The notes under the pieces were generated by a model. The model made no database searches. It worked only from the letters and a program-made list of their open reading frames with translations, and was not told the origin of the DNA. A DNA stretch of 64,000 bases from Saturnia japonica (Eukaryota; Arthropoda; Insecta; Lepidoptera; Saturniidae). The DNA is taken from contig CM065313.1 of the NCBI GenBank assembly GCA_033032175.1, forward strand, positions 744,001-808,000, given 5' to 3'. The translations under genes and the position numbers were made by a program. This document shows, piece by piece, positions 37,285 to 48,430 of the stretch. Every line of letters begins with the position of its first letter. Position 1 is the stretch's first letter.

Positions 37285-37700
37285 GAAAGAGTCACTTCCA
37301 GACATCACTATCATTCACATAGTGATCGACCATATAATAAATAACCTTTACAGTAAAACCTGCTTGACATGGTCTTTGAACTTGTTGTCCGGTAAATCAG
37401 TAATGTGCTTCGGGATTTAATTATAAAACCTGACACTATTACCTAAAAAAAATATTTTTGGACCTACGTAGTCTAAAACACGGTACTACTAATTTATCTC
37501 TATTTCTAGTATTAAATTGTGCTCATCTTTAACAAAATTTAGCTTGATTAAGTTTTTGCGAATATACGAAGTTATCAGGGATGTATTGGGAGGGCAAAGT
37601 TAATATACTATATTTCTGGAATTTGTTCTTTAGTGATTCGCGAGGTCTAAGGTTGTAGATTGCACGAATTGCAAATAATTGCAAAGTCTGAGTAAGTAAT
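37285..37700 (-). pseudogene. LINE 3' region (jockey/CR1-like), decayed
   Basis: The minus-strand translation gives AIRAIYNLRPRESLKNKFQK, then ILTLPSQYIPDNFVYSQKL, followed by a stop, and further on FNTRNRDKLVVPCFRL. This is the C-terminal part of a jockey/CR1-type reverse-transcriptase ORF. It is related to the plus-strand fragment at 24010. Several stops are present; no endonuclease or catalytic region. Confidence 0.65.
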
Positions 37701-38049
37701 ATTTAGACCAAGAGCTGACCACATCAAAATCTTGTCATTCTCTACTTATTTGATTTCTATCATAAAAGGATCCTTGTGTTGAATCGACTTCAACTCATCT
37801 TGTCTGCCAACGCGATCCCGTGGCCTATAGTGAGGGTGACTGGTCAAAGAAGACAATTGATAAAATTGACTATTGATTAAATAAGATGCATGGGTTATAA
37901 TTATAAACACAGTTTTTTATCTATACGTAAGAAATGCTGAAAATTCATGGTAGACAGTTTTCTTGTGGCGAAAGTGACAGCAGACAGTGCAAAAGTGGCC
38001 TAAAATTAGGGAAAAACATCACATGCATGAATGCCGATTTATTTAATAT
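37701..38049. other. Unassigned spacer
   Basis: Moderate-GC sequence ('caacgcgatcccgtggccta') with no recognised feature. Confidence 0.2.
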
Positions 38050-38245
38050 ATCTTATCTTATTATATCAAGTGAGCAATTCTTGTATATATATGTTTAATT
38101 GGTTCCTCGGAAACGGTTCCAACGATTTCGATAAAACTTTGTATTTAGATAATGTTTTACATTCCAAGTTTACTTAGGTTTTTTTTTGTAAGACGCCGAG
38201 CAAAATCGATCGCCCAAATATTGATATTTATATATTAACAAATTA
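38050..38245 (-). repeat. Interspersed repeat family B, copy 1
   Basis: On the minus strand it carries 'aaacttggaatgtaaaacat', 'tatctaaatacaaagtttta' and 'accgtttccgagga'. The same blocks occur at about 58540-58625 on the plus strand. Confidence 0.6.
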
Positions 38246-38767
38246 ATTCAAACATACACAAAAACGATGGCTAATATCGCGGCATGTGAATATCAAACGC
38301 GCGTTGTTACTACTCGAACTACATTTATACATAATATATTTAAAAAAACAGGAAGGAACTAAAATCAGCAGTAAAGTAAAATGAAATATTCAAAAACAAT
38401 TCAAACTGATATTATTAAAAAAACTCCCAGGTTTAAACGTGGTCACGTCCCACTGGCGGGAGCCCAGACGAAATATAAAGAAGCCAAATAATACAGAAAC
38501 GTTGAAGGCGGGACCATCCCCGTGTCATTAACGTGGTTTTAAATTGTAAGAGTCATTCAGTCGAGCAGCTCGTTAGCAAGGGGGCGGGAACCTTCATGTA
38601 CTTATAATAACGAAATATAATTTATTATTCAAGAAATAATTTTTTCTATCGTTTTGATGTCGCTTTTAGAAGAAGCGCTAAAATCATCTGTTAGGAGAGG
38701 GTAATTATTTTCCATTTGTGTCAATTTTTGACCAATCAGACTTAATCTGACTAGTTTTTATTTCTGA
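38246..38767. other. Unassigned stretch with a GC-rich patch
   Basis: The block at about 38430-38600 ('acgtcccactggcgggagcc', 'gaaggcgggaccatcccc') stands out by composition. No frame or repeat partner was found. Confidence 0.2.
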
Positions 38768-38955
38768 CTGACTATACTGTTACCCTTAGGTGCTCTGGAG
38801 CCACTGACGGCTTTTACAGCTTCACCGGACTTAGGGGCGAGCGCTTAGGGCACTCAGTCGCGAAAGTAAGCACAAGTCGCGCACAAGGGTACTAAAGTGG
38901 CCGGACCTCGGCTTGGGCGGTTATCGCGATTGCAAATAAGTCGCGATCTGACTAA
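38768..38955 (+). repeat. Family C repeat, full-length reference copy
   Basis: About 188 bp. It opens 'ctgactatactgttaccct', then has 'ggtgctctggagccactgac', 'cttttacagcttcaccgg', 'agtggccggacctcggcttg' and closes 'gcgatctgactaa'. Other copies: 31834-32030 (minus), 23773-23911, and arms at 7668 and 8007. Short, non-coding and dispersed; the lack of a B box or terminal inverted repeats leaves its class open. Confidence 0.7.
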
Positions 38956-39559
38956 ATCTGATTAGTTCCTTCCGTGCATTATTACAACTTCCACCTTTCC
39001 TTTCAACACCAAACACTCAAAAGAACCATTGTTTCATCGGGGCATGTACCCTAATAACTTAAGTGTACGAGCTTATACTATTTGACATAGACGGTGCTTT
39101 ATGTCAAGTTCCTCAAGTTGGCTTCTTACATTTCTATGTAAGGTAACCATGATGGATTATGTTTTGTTCACATCTGACGTTTTGTTTTGTTTTGTTCAAA
39201 TATAGCTGTCTGAACATTGTGCTTTGAACTTGTTTTGGTCGTTAAAAAAGCTATGATTTCATGCTTATATGAGGCTACAAATACAAATCTATTGTAGCTG
39301 AATTCGAGCGTGCTACCACTTAATCATAATAACTTGAAAACGTTCGCATGAGTCGGGTTTTAGCAACTTGGCACCAGAATAAAGGAACGAGTAATAAAAA
39401 TAAATCACAGAGCTAAAGTATATTATATTTGGAAATTATTTCTTGCAAGTACTATATTAAATATATCATAGATTGTTAATAATGTAGGCATAAGTAAATA
39501 TAAAATAAATTCACTCTTCACTTAAATTCACTCTTGGTCGTAGTCGTGAAATGTAGTCA
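38956..39559. other. Unassigned stretch
   Basis: A short run of 'tgttttgttcaaat/tgttttgtt' repeats lies at about 39160-39205. Nothing else recognised. Confidence 0.2.
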
Positions 39560-39835
39560 GGAGACACTTGCATAATGCTCAACTAGCGTGAAGGCTACGT
39601 TGTTTATAGAATACTGTCAGTTGTTCTACACATGTAGTCTGTGGGGCAACTACACGCAGAGTGCATGCAGAGTTCTGCGCGTACAATACAACAACGTATT
39701 CAGGGTGCTGATGTGCTTCACTCATGCGCAGGGTACGCGCCAGCACCAACAGCAATCTAAATGGGATATTGGTACGCCTACATACCACTGTGATGTTCCA
39801 TGAATAATTATTGTCTGTTTACCTAGTAGATGTAA
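39560..39835 (+). pseudogene. LINE reverse-transcriptase C-terminal fragment
   Basis: The plus frame KATLFIEYCQLFYTCSLWG, then NYTQSACRVLRVQYNNVFRV, matches the region after the reverse-transcriptase core of a LINE type common in Lepidoptera. A frame change then gives RVRASTNSNLNGI. Only this short piece remains. Confidence 0.65.
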
Positions 39836-40648
39836 GTACTAATATTAATTTCTAGGTTGAGTATATATTAACGAAATGGATATCTCTCTTTTTGTTATTT
39901 TAATGGGTCGCTCAGGACAGACTTAAGTTTGTTAGTCCCTTCCGTGTATTTTATGCCTTCTACCTGGCATTGCAAAGAACCTTGGCTTCGTCGAGAATCA
40001 TGATCAAAATGTTTCTCCAAGTTCCTCAAGTATCGACACGTTGGTTTTGGTGTGAAATTGGGTCCCCGTTAAACCAAGTAGGTATGTATTGCTGTTTTGC
40101 TTGAATATAATCAAATCTGAAAAGCAAAACGGTGCAAACAGACAAGCATGTGTATACCATAAGCAACTCTCGAACTGCTTATTACTAAAAATCGTAAAAA
40201 CAGTCTTTACAAATGCTATAAAAATTTCCACAAATGCTTTTAGAGAAATCTCAAATACCAATGAATAAAAAAATCGTATGAGAAATTCAATGGTCACATA
40301 CGGACAATTGTCTGCATTTCCCTTTCACAGGAGAGTCTCTGCGGGACCCTTTTATGTATATTGAAATATAAAAGAGGGCGGTATTTAAATAATTTATACG
40401 TGATTTAGCCTGTCAAGTAGGATGGGCGGCCCGACACGCCTTCTCGACACTACGGGGTGCCTTGTTAACTACAAACATGAATTACTGGGGTACGCATATA
40501 AAAACCCTAATATTTTAGATATTACATTTTAATAAACTATTAGCGAGTAGCCAGAATTGATGCAGAGAATTGATTGAGAATCAATTTGAGCTTTTGGTCA
40601 AGGAAATGAGCTTCAATTTGAGCTTTACATTATTATCTATAATAATTA
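39836..40648. other. Unassigned stretch
   Basis: A 97-codon minus frame (40004-40297) is hydrophobic and low in complexity with no family match; not called. A GC patch lies at 40410-40490. Confidence 0.2.
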
Positions 40649-40650
40649 TA

Positions 40651-41923
40651 CAAGGTGTCCAGAAAGGGTATCGGGTATTTGTAAGTTCAATGAAACAAAA
40701 ATTATTTGTATGCAATAAAAAAGTTTATTGTTTATTATTAGCATATGAATTGGAGAATTATTTGGAAAAGATGATGTTATCCAAATGATGACCGTTACGT
40801 TGCTGGCACTCTTCTAAACGGAAACGAAGATTGGCGATAACACGTTGACACATAGCTATCGATATTGCTGCCATTTCTGACCTGATGTTTTGCTTTAACT
40901 GGGTTAGATTCGTCGGATTGTTTTGATAAACCTTACTTTTAAGGTATCCCCATGCAAAACAGTCAAGCGGGCTAAGGTCGGGGCTTCTGGTAGGCCACTT
41001 GATGTTACCCCTTCGCGAAATGACTTTATTAGGGAATAATTCGTTAACAACTTCCATTGAGTCATTTGAGGTATGGCAAGTGGCCCCATCTTGCTGGAAC
41101 CACGTTCTTGAGTTGAAACCTGCAAACTCCTGCAACTCTGGGACCAAAAAATTTCGCAACATATCGCAATAACGGTCACTATTCATATTAATTGTTCGGC
41201 CTCGTTGATCTTCATGAAAATAAGGACCAATTATGCCTTTAGCAGACATAGCGGCCCAAACAACGACCTTTGGGCTATGCAGGGGTCGTTCATGCTTTCG
41301 TCTCGGATTCTCCACTGCCCAGTACCGACAATTCTGCTTATTAACATGACCATTCAGGTGAAAAAAGTTGTTAAATCGCTGCAGCATTTCGTTCGCAAAA
41401 TTCAGTCGATTAGCATAGTCCGTATCCTTCAATTCTTGAACCAATTGAGTTTTATAGGCTTTTAGATGTAAGTCTTTCTTTAAAATCGAATGTAAAGACG
41501 ATTTTTTGATGTTCAACGCTTGGCTTCGCTTTCGGATGGATAAAGACGGATTTTGACGAACCGACGCCTCAACTTCTTCAATTGTTTCTTCATCGCGAAC
41601 TGAACGAGGACGACCAGAGTTTTGAATTTTAACTGTCGCACCTGTATTCTCGAACATCCTGATCCATTTCCTAATGCTACCGTCACTTGGCGCGTGGCGT
41701 GTACGATATTCCGCACGATAGAGACGTTGAGCAGTCACTATTGAATCACCATTACGATAATACGCTCGTACGCAAAATGCACGATGCGTCCCCGAGTACT
41801 GTTCCATCGTGACTAAAACTCCACAAAATGGCGGACGCCACGAACCCCTCCCCGCACCCTTTAGATGCCCCGTTTCGAATATGGCGCGAAAACAAATACC
41901 CGATACCCTTTCTGGACACCTTG
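40651..41923. mobile_element. Tc1/mariner-superfamily element, 1,273 bp, near complete
   Basis: The left end begins 'caaggtgtccagaaagggta', 'tcgggtatttgt', and the right end is its exact reverse complement, giving perfect 32-bp terminal inverted repeats. TA dinucleotides at 40649-40650 and 41924-41925 are the expected target duplication. A single transposase frame fills the interior on the minus strand. The perfect ends imply recent insertion. Confidence 0.92.
40758..41807 (-). CDS. Transposase of the Tc1/mariner element, first catalytic Asp lost
   Basis: An uninterrupted 349-residue frame that occupies most of the element. Paired helix-turn-helix domains cover about residues 1-115, with the linker SGRPRS. 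The catalytic domain keeps WFQQDGATCHT (second Asp) and RSPDLSPLDCFAWGYLKSKV (third Asp), with 41 residues between the two, the DD41D spacing of rosa-like relatives. Where the first Asp motif (usually SDEAHF) should be, the sequence goes straight from EMLQRFNN to FFHLNGHVNKQN, so about a dozen codons are missing in frame. The protein should bind its ends but not cut them. It may act as a competitor of active copies; that is inference. Confidence 0.85.
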   Translation of the reverse strand: MEQYSGTHRAFCVRAYYRNGDSIVTAQRLYRAEYRTRHAPSDGSIRKWIRMFENTGATVKIQNSGRPRSVRDEETIEEVEASVRQNPSLSIRKRSQALNIKKSSLHSILKKDLHLKAYKTQLVQELKDTDYANRLNFANEMLQRFNNFFHLNGHVNKQNCRYWAVENPRRKHERPLHSPKVVVWAAMSAKGIIGPYFHEDQRGRTINMNSDRYCDMLRNFLVPELQEFAGFNSRTWFQQDGATCHTSNDSMEVVNELFPNKVISRRGNIKWPTRSPDLSPLDCFAWGYLKSKVYQNNPTNLTQLKQNIRSEMAAISIAMCQRVIANLRFRLEECQQRNGHHLDNIIFSK

Positions 41924-44515
41924 TATCTTACATGTTATCCGAAAACATGAGAATTAACAGTAATAAATAATATACTGGCTGGCTAAGAAGCCTACGACTG
42001 GGTCTAGAATGTTTGGATACATAGCGACATAGGTCATAAAGCTTTGTAGTTAAATTCTTGGTAGTTTTATGTTACCATTGGGTTTCGAATCTGAAATTTT
42101 TTATTGAATTTTTTTTTTATAACTTAAAGTAAAGTAAACAATATTGATTGATGCATTTTTAAATTGATTTTTACCTAATTAAAAAAAAATGATTTTGGTT
42201 CCGTATTATGTTTGTATTTGCCTGCCGGGGTTTATCAGGAACTACATGATGGATTTTTGTGATTCTAGATTGCTGGGGTAATCTACACTCTTAAGGGAAG
42301 GTTTTAGTAAAAAAAGGTATCATTCTTATAAACTGATTTGCTATAGATATAAAAATAATTGAACTTATTGTTGAACTTTAACGAAAAAAGTTTTTTTAAA
42401 GCTCACGTTGTGCATTTTTTAATGCCCGTTTGGCTTGTCAGTCCTTTTATCATCCTCAAGTTGACAGTTACTAAAAAGTAATCGGAATTTTTTAGCAGTT
42501 GCACTTGAGAATATATTCTTCTTATTCTTGATATATTTACGTTCTTCTTATTAAAAAAATTGTTTGACGTTCCCGCTAGAGGCACTCGTAGTGGATGTAG
42601 ATTAATTAAAAAAAACAATCGTAACTTATTGTAAACCTCCTGATTATTACTTTACAAATAAATAAATAAAAAAAAAAAAAAAAAAAAACATAAATTTGGT
42701 TTTACCTAGCGAGAATTAAATCAGAAAAACGCACTTCATTGCGAGATATCAGAGACGGGGAGAGGTACTTCCATAATATATCACCAGTATTCGAACCTGC
42801 TCACAAATGACGTATTTCGCAAGCACAAAGCAATAGCAGAAATGTTGTCTGGTACATTACCGTTGGTACATAATCTGAATTTGAATGTTCCCGGCCGATA
42901 TTTAGCCATTTCTGTAATTGTTCCGCTTTTACAAAATACGTAATTAGGAGACGTGTTTTAAACGAATAGTTTATATTTACTAAATAACAAATAGTAGAGG
43001 ATAACGTTTTTCATAACTCGAGCCAGTACCGGTACCAGCAGGGTAACAGCCGAGTCACTGCCAAAATAAATGTTGCCTAATACGCTAAAACTTTTGAAGT
43101 ATGTTCTGTTTAAATGTGGCGCTGAAAGCGCTATAATTCTCCCCTTTATGTGGCAAGTTCCCGGCGACGCTGTTTGTTTAGCTTTCTTATTGCTTTACAT
43201 TTATGGGGGGAATCGTCTTTTGTAAGCAATATGATCTGCGGGGTTAATGCAAATATTATTTTATGAAGTTTTATTTTTGTATTTCATTCCATTTAAATAT
43301 AAAATATCTTACAATTGTTATGGAAATTTTATAAACGATATTAATTACGTGAACTTTGTCTTCCTGACGACAGGTATACGCTTAAACATAACACTATTCC
43401 TCGACGTATTAGCGATTTCAAACGCAATATAAATACATATTGTTCTATCCCCTACCAAAGGTTTCGAGATAAACGCTTGTGCGCAGTGGAAGACTTACTC
43501 ATCAGAACCTTAGGTGGAGTTATAGATAAAACAATATTCCCTGAGATTCTACAGGGCTGTACTTTATAACAATTTCATAGGAATACAATCAAACTCATCA
43601 TTCTCGACATTTACGCTGAAGAGAGAAACTCCACAATCCACAAATAATAGTCAAAGAGATAGGAAGGGAAAATCATGTCAAACCGTCGTGTCCACCAGCT
43701 TCTAACAACCAATTCATCTCGTGGCGACGTTACAAATTTTTACAATATACCAAATGACCACACCACAACAAGGGATCTCTCGTCCCGTGGCCCAAACGCA
43801 GTTCAAAAACAACAATCACTAGATTCTTTATCAAAATTATGACACGGCGCACGCGCAACTCAAACCGGCATATTGACTTTCAAGATAATCAAGACGCAAA
43901 GTGATAGCGCGTCGTGCGCGAAAGTTACATAGAGGGAAAAACACATATACATCCAACGTTGCCAGACCCCGTTTTCAAACGGTTATAAATTGGTATGTAT
44001 ATAAACGTTGTAGGTTTTTTTCTCTAAACTCAATCTAACATGATGTTAAGTATTGATGTGGCCATAGATTGTAATTCGCTAAATCTGGCTGGCTTGACTG
44101 GGTTTGAAGTATATCTGCCCAAAACACATCTAAATGTACTTTGCGATAGATTTTTTAATTGAGAATGATAACTAATCAGGTGGGAATAAGATGACGCACA
44201 ACTACCATCCTATGATTTCATCACGATCTATTTGAAAGCCGAAAGCTCTGGCTTATTATTATAAGCCATCAACGATTCAACCTCTTTTTAAAACATTTCT
44301 GGTTACAATGAACAAACTTATTCATGACAGAAATTTAATTAAACTTTTCAATTTTTCCATAGTCTCTAAAGAACTAGATATATTATTGTTTTAACAATAA
44401 TCTTTATATTTTATTTCTCGTGCATGTAAGCCTCGCGAAACGACACTAAATATGTCACCCTACAAACCTAAACACTATTTATCTATCTATAAAAACCATA
44501 AAAGATATCACAAAA
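41924..44515. other. Unassigned stretch
   Basis: Mostly AT-rich. A poly(A) run after 'aaataaataaataaaa' at about 42657-42688 may mark the tail of a retroposed sequence whose body I cannot name. GC-richer blocks lie at 42880-42910, 43085-43215 ('gtggcgctgaaagcgctata', 'ggcaagttcccggcgacgct') and 43680-43930. No gene is supported. Confidence 0.25.
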
Positions 44516-44896
44516 TCATTCCGCACAAGCCATTTTTACTGGCAATGTCTTAGACCTTTCCACTTGAAGCACAACCGACACCGTGTCGACTGTGCCTCGT
44601 TTTTGCATAATGACAACTATCCAAAAGGGCTTGTTGGAAAACCGCCCACACACCTTATCTGACACGCCGTTCGCTGTCCAATAATATGGAAATTGCCCAT
44701 CATCGGTGCACATGCAGAACTGTAATACCATTTCGCTTTCTCTAACGACTACCTTAAGTGCCGGTCGTGAAGATATCGGAATGGCTCTATTGTAGGATAC
44801 GATGTTGTATTTACTTTGCTGTATGAATAAGGAAGTCACGAATGATACCGTCTGATGACCTGAATTACGCCCATTTTCCAATATCCTATCTTGCAA
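44516..44896 (-). other. Unexplained open frame, 126 codons
   Basis: The frame is open from a stop just upstream of 44896 to the stop at 44516 and has balanced amino-acid composition (pieces such as FCMCTDDGQFPYYWTANGVS and CGRFSNKPFWIVVIMQKRGT), unlike the AT-rich noise frames around it. It has no ATG at its 5' end (first Met near residue 56). It could be an internal exon or transposon debris. No family is recognised and no signal peptide is seen. Confidence 0.3.
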
Positions 44897-45976
44897 CGAT
44901 TTGCTTTATTGGAGATAGTATTTTATAAACATTCTATAGAAATTTTCTTTATTTTTTAAATACACTAATAAGATGGTAAAAGCGCGAACTTTGAGTGAAT
45001 CCGAACATACAAACAGACAGGCAGAGAATTTTTTTTAAGGGCATATTCGACAGTATCGTTCATATAATGAGCTAAAATATTAAATGAACAATTTTATTCA
45101 TATAGATTTACATAGTTTTACTTTGTTTATGTTCCTCATAAAAGATATATGCGTATTCTTCCATTATAAGAAACGCTACCGACAAATTATTCCTTACGCC
45201 ACCTAACGTAATAAAATATATATCTAAACCAGCCCAGTTTATATATCTATTAATTAAAATAATTATTATTTTAACCAAATTAGTAGTTCTGGATTCGTAA
45301 GCATACTAACACAGACAGGCAAGCAGAGATTTTTATCATTTTGTTTATGTGAAGGTAATAAATCCATTAATAAATTTTATTACCTTGTCTTCTTACATAT
45401 GACATTTTTATTCACATATATAAACTGAAGGATAACTTATATCACTCGGTAATTAATTTGTTAATAAGATGACGCATAGGGAAATAAAAATATAGTTTAA
45501 AAAATTACAATACTTATTTTGTACAATTGATTGATTTATGAATATTACGCAATAAATTCTGGATTGGTTGTTTATTAAAGAAAGATATCACCCAGTAAGG
45601 TTCGTTTATTCTTACCATGTCGAAAAGGTGAAGGAAATAAACAAGTGTGGAAATAATGGAAAATTTTCAACAGTTTTAATTAAAGCCAGTTATATTAATC
45701 AGGAATAAAACATTACAATTATCCTTCGTGGAATGATGACGGGTACGGAGAAGTTACGGCTTAACTAACGATAAATAACAGGTGCGAATTTTGAACACAA
45801 TGTGGTGTCGCATATTGTTTATCATTGGTCTATTCATTTATTATATTCTTACTGATTATTATTTATTTATTTTTTTGTTAATTCAGTAATAATTTTTAGT
45901 ATTAGTGTTATCTAAAAAATGACATTTTAATTTATTTTTTTATCTGAAAATATATATAAAGAAAACACTCATATAT
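44897..45976. other. Unassigned AT-rich stretch
   Basis: Two phrases 'acagacaggcagagaatttt' (about 45015) and 'acagacaggcaagcagagat' (about 45312) hint at a diverged direct repeat about 300 bp apart. No gene. Confidence 0.25.
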
Positions 45977-46351
45977 GGGGCCATCCATAAATTACGTCAC
46001 ACGTTTAGAGCGAGGTAGGGGGTCGACGAAGTGTGACAAGGGATGGAGAGGGGTCCCAAATTTTGTGACATCACATTTTATCAAAATATAATATTTTATA
46101 TCTAAGTACATTAGAACTTCTTTAAGTCGAAAACCTCCCAAACTCGAAAGAATGTGTTCCCTTCCATTCAAGCCCCAAAACCTTTTTTTACATTTTGTTA
46201 CATTTGTTACGTTATTTGTTAAATTACAAAATATGTGACATCACACTAGGTAAGGGGGGGGGGGGGGTCTCACAAATGTGACCAGCTGGGACAAGGACGG
46301 GGAGGGGTCAAAAAATCATGAAATTCGTGTGACGTAATTTATGGATAGCCC
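45977..46351. mobile_element. Palindromic MITE, ~375 bp
   Basis: The left end reads 'ggggccatccataaattacg', 'tcacacg'. The right end, on the minus strand, reads 'gggctatccataaattacgt', 'cacacg'. Inner blocks such as 'gtgacatcacat' are also mirrored. A G run of about 15 at 46255-46267 lies in the right arm. No coding frame. The exact target duplication is ambiguous because 'atat' flanks both sides. Confidence 0.75.
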
Positions 46352-46849
46352 ATATGAGCGTTTTTCTTAAGTTTGTTATCTATGAAAAGTTACTAGATTT
46401 CAAAAGTGACGTCGAATGGGACGTCATATATTTTTTTAAACAAAATGATATGTTATAACTGTGAACAGAAAACTCTCTTATAAATATTTTATTTTATATA
46501 ATTGTACAAATATAAAAATACCTGAAATAAAGGCTTTAAATGTTGTTTCTTATGTTTACATGACATGTAACATGTCCACATTGTGAACGAATCTTATCTT
46601 AAACAGAAAATGTAATTGGTTAATTGTTTTAATTATTGTATATATAATAAAACCTATGTTGACAGAGAAACACAATTATATACGTCATTCGTTTTATTAT
46701 TTTCGATAATTCTAGAGTATAATACTATTATATACAAAAATGTTTCATTTATTTGTTGAATAAAGTAAAACTTCATGGGTTTGGGTGAGATTTATTAAAG
46801 GAAAGGTAGGCATTAATCAGCATGAAACACCAGTAATAGTGAACTCAAG
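46352..46849. other. Unassigned AT-rich stretch
   Basis: No frame or repeat recognised. Confidence 0.2.
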
Positions 46850-47095
46850 GAATAATATGTGCGTGGTATGATCATGTCATGGGGAAAATTGAAAATCATG
46901 TTACTAGAAAATTATTGAAAATGAAGATGGATGGATATAGGAGTAAAAGTAGATCGAAGATAGTGTGGATGTATTGTATAAATAATGATAAATTATGTGT
47001 TTGTAAGGTGTGAATACAGAGATAATAGAGGAGAGTGAATAAGTAAAACCTATTATGTTGGCTCTGTCTAGGTGTGGTAAGAGCAAAAAGAAGAA
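46850..47095 (+). pseudogene. LINE 3' end (endonuclease-reverse transcriptase type)
   Basis: The plus frame gives WYDHVMGKIENHVTRKLLKM, then DGYRSKSRSKIVWMYCINND, the characteristic tail of a LINE ORF very common in Lepidoptera (pattern W-Y-G-H-V-M ... G-Y-R-x-x-x-R-x-K-x-x-W). A stop and shift follow, then VNTEI and a purine-rich end. Only the tail is present. Confidence 0.65.
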
Positions 47096-48239
47096 AAAAT
47101 TAATAGTACATTATGATGGAATTTCCATTCGTCTTTTATAATATTGTCATTTGAAAACGCCTTATAAAAAAACGATAGCAATTTCTCCAATTATGTATGT
47201 CATATCAGCTAGTGTAATGAGATGACATGTTGGTCTATACTCTGCAGGAACATGTTTCACAATTATTACTAATATATATTTCCTATTCGTCTCGTCCCCA
47301 AATTAGACGTACATTCGTCCGCAGGACATGTATTCCATTGCGATACGTATTACATACAAATTGACTTAAAGTGTCATATAAAAATATACATACTACAGCG
47401 TAAATAAATATGTTATCTGTTTTACTACGTTAAAGAAACTTTTTATTATTTCTTTTTACATTACAAAAACTATTATGGGGGGCTAAAGGTGTCAGGACCA
47501 TTCTTAGATGCGGCCCTGTGTAGCTGCAAGCGGCACAGGATAATATTATTGGATTTACGAGGGCGTGCGCCGGCGCTTTGATTTACGCCTTCCATACGCT
47601 ATAAATTATGAAGGCCTGATATAACGCCAACTGCGGTTTGTGCAAGTACCTACACCCTACCAGGGAAACTCGAACTGAATTCTTTTGATCTCAACTTTAA
47701 AATAAAAGTTAAATAAATTTTATTTACTTTAACCCTAATCGCTTAACAGTTTCAAGACAAATCAAGGTCATCAGATGAAAAGAAATTATGACGTTGGTGT
47801 AACTAGGTTTGAGTTTTAAAAAAAACATAAGTACCATAATAGTGTTCTAATCCAACAATTTTTAACCCTTTTTGGAATCGAACTTTAACCATCCCTTTCA
47901 GTTTATTACTAACTGCACTATCGAGTAATGTAATCGATGTTAATGACTTGATTGTTTCAAAGTCTGTTCATCAACATAACAACCTTGATTCCGAAATGAT
48001 GAATTGATTCTTGATCGTAATAATTCAAGTGATTGATTTAGTACCTCAAAAATTGCCCATTAGTTATGTGAACGAAATACTTTTTAACCTGATATACTTT
48101 GTTGACATTAAAGTATTTACTTACAGTATTTTTGTATACTTGCGTTGTAGCGCGACTCAGCACGCGTTTTTCTAAGCAGTAACTAATTTGGTCTCGTGAT
48201 TTTAATTGTAATCAAATTTTTGACAATTTCTATAGCCAA
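47096..48239. other. Unassigned stretch with a GC-rich block
   Basis: The block 47505-47645 ('gatgcggccctgtgtagctg', 'gggcgtgcgccggcgctttg') is strikingly GC-rich against its background and has no frame. The rest is AT-rich. Confidence 0.25.
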
Positions 48240-48430
48240 TCTCAATTGAGGATTAACATAGACTTCAGTTTTGCAAAATTTTATCAAAATCGGTAAGAAT
48301 AATTAAAATTAAAATTTCATGCATATATTTGTATGCTTCTCATCTATAAAATTGCATCAAAATCGGTTAAGCTGTTTTTGAGTAAAATCCGTGCATATAG
48401 ACATTGTATTGACTTTTACTTTTTTTAATT
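48240..48430. repeat. Lepidopteran-type interspersed repeat fragment
   Basis: It contains 'attttatcaaaatcggtaag', 'attgcatcaaaatcggttaa', 'gctgtttttgagtaaaatcc' and 'gtgcatatagaca', the typical 3' phrases of this repeat class. Confidence 0.5.

Noticed and set aside
39588..39803. 71-codon plus frame as a host gene
   Set aside because: Recognised as the tail of a LINE reverse transcriptase, followed by a frame change.
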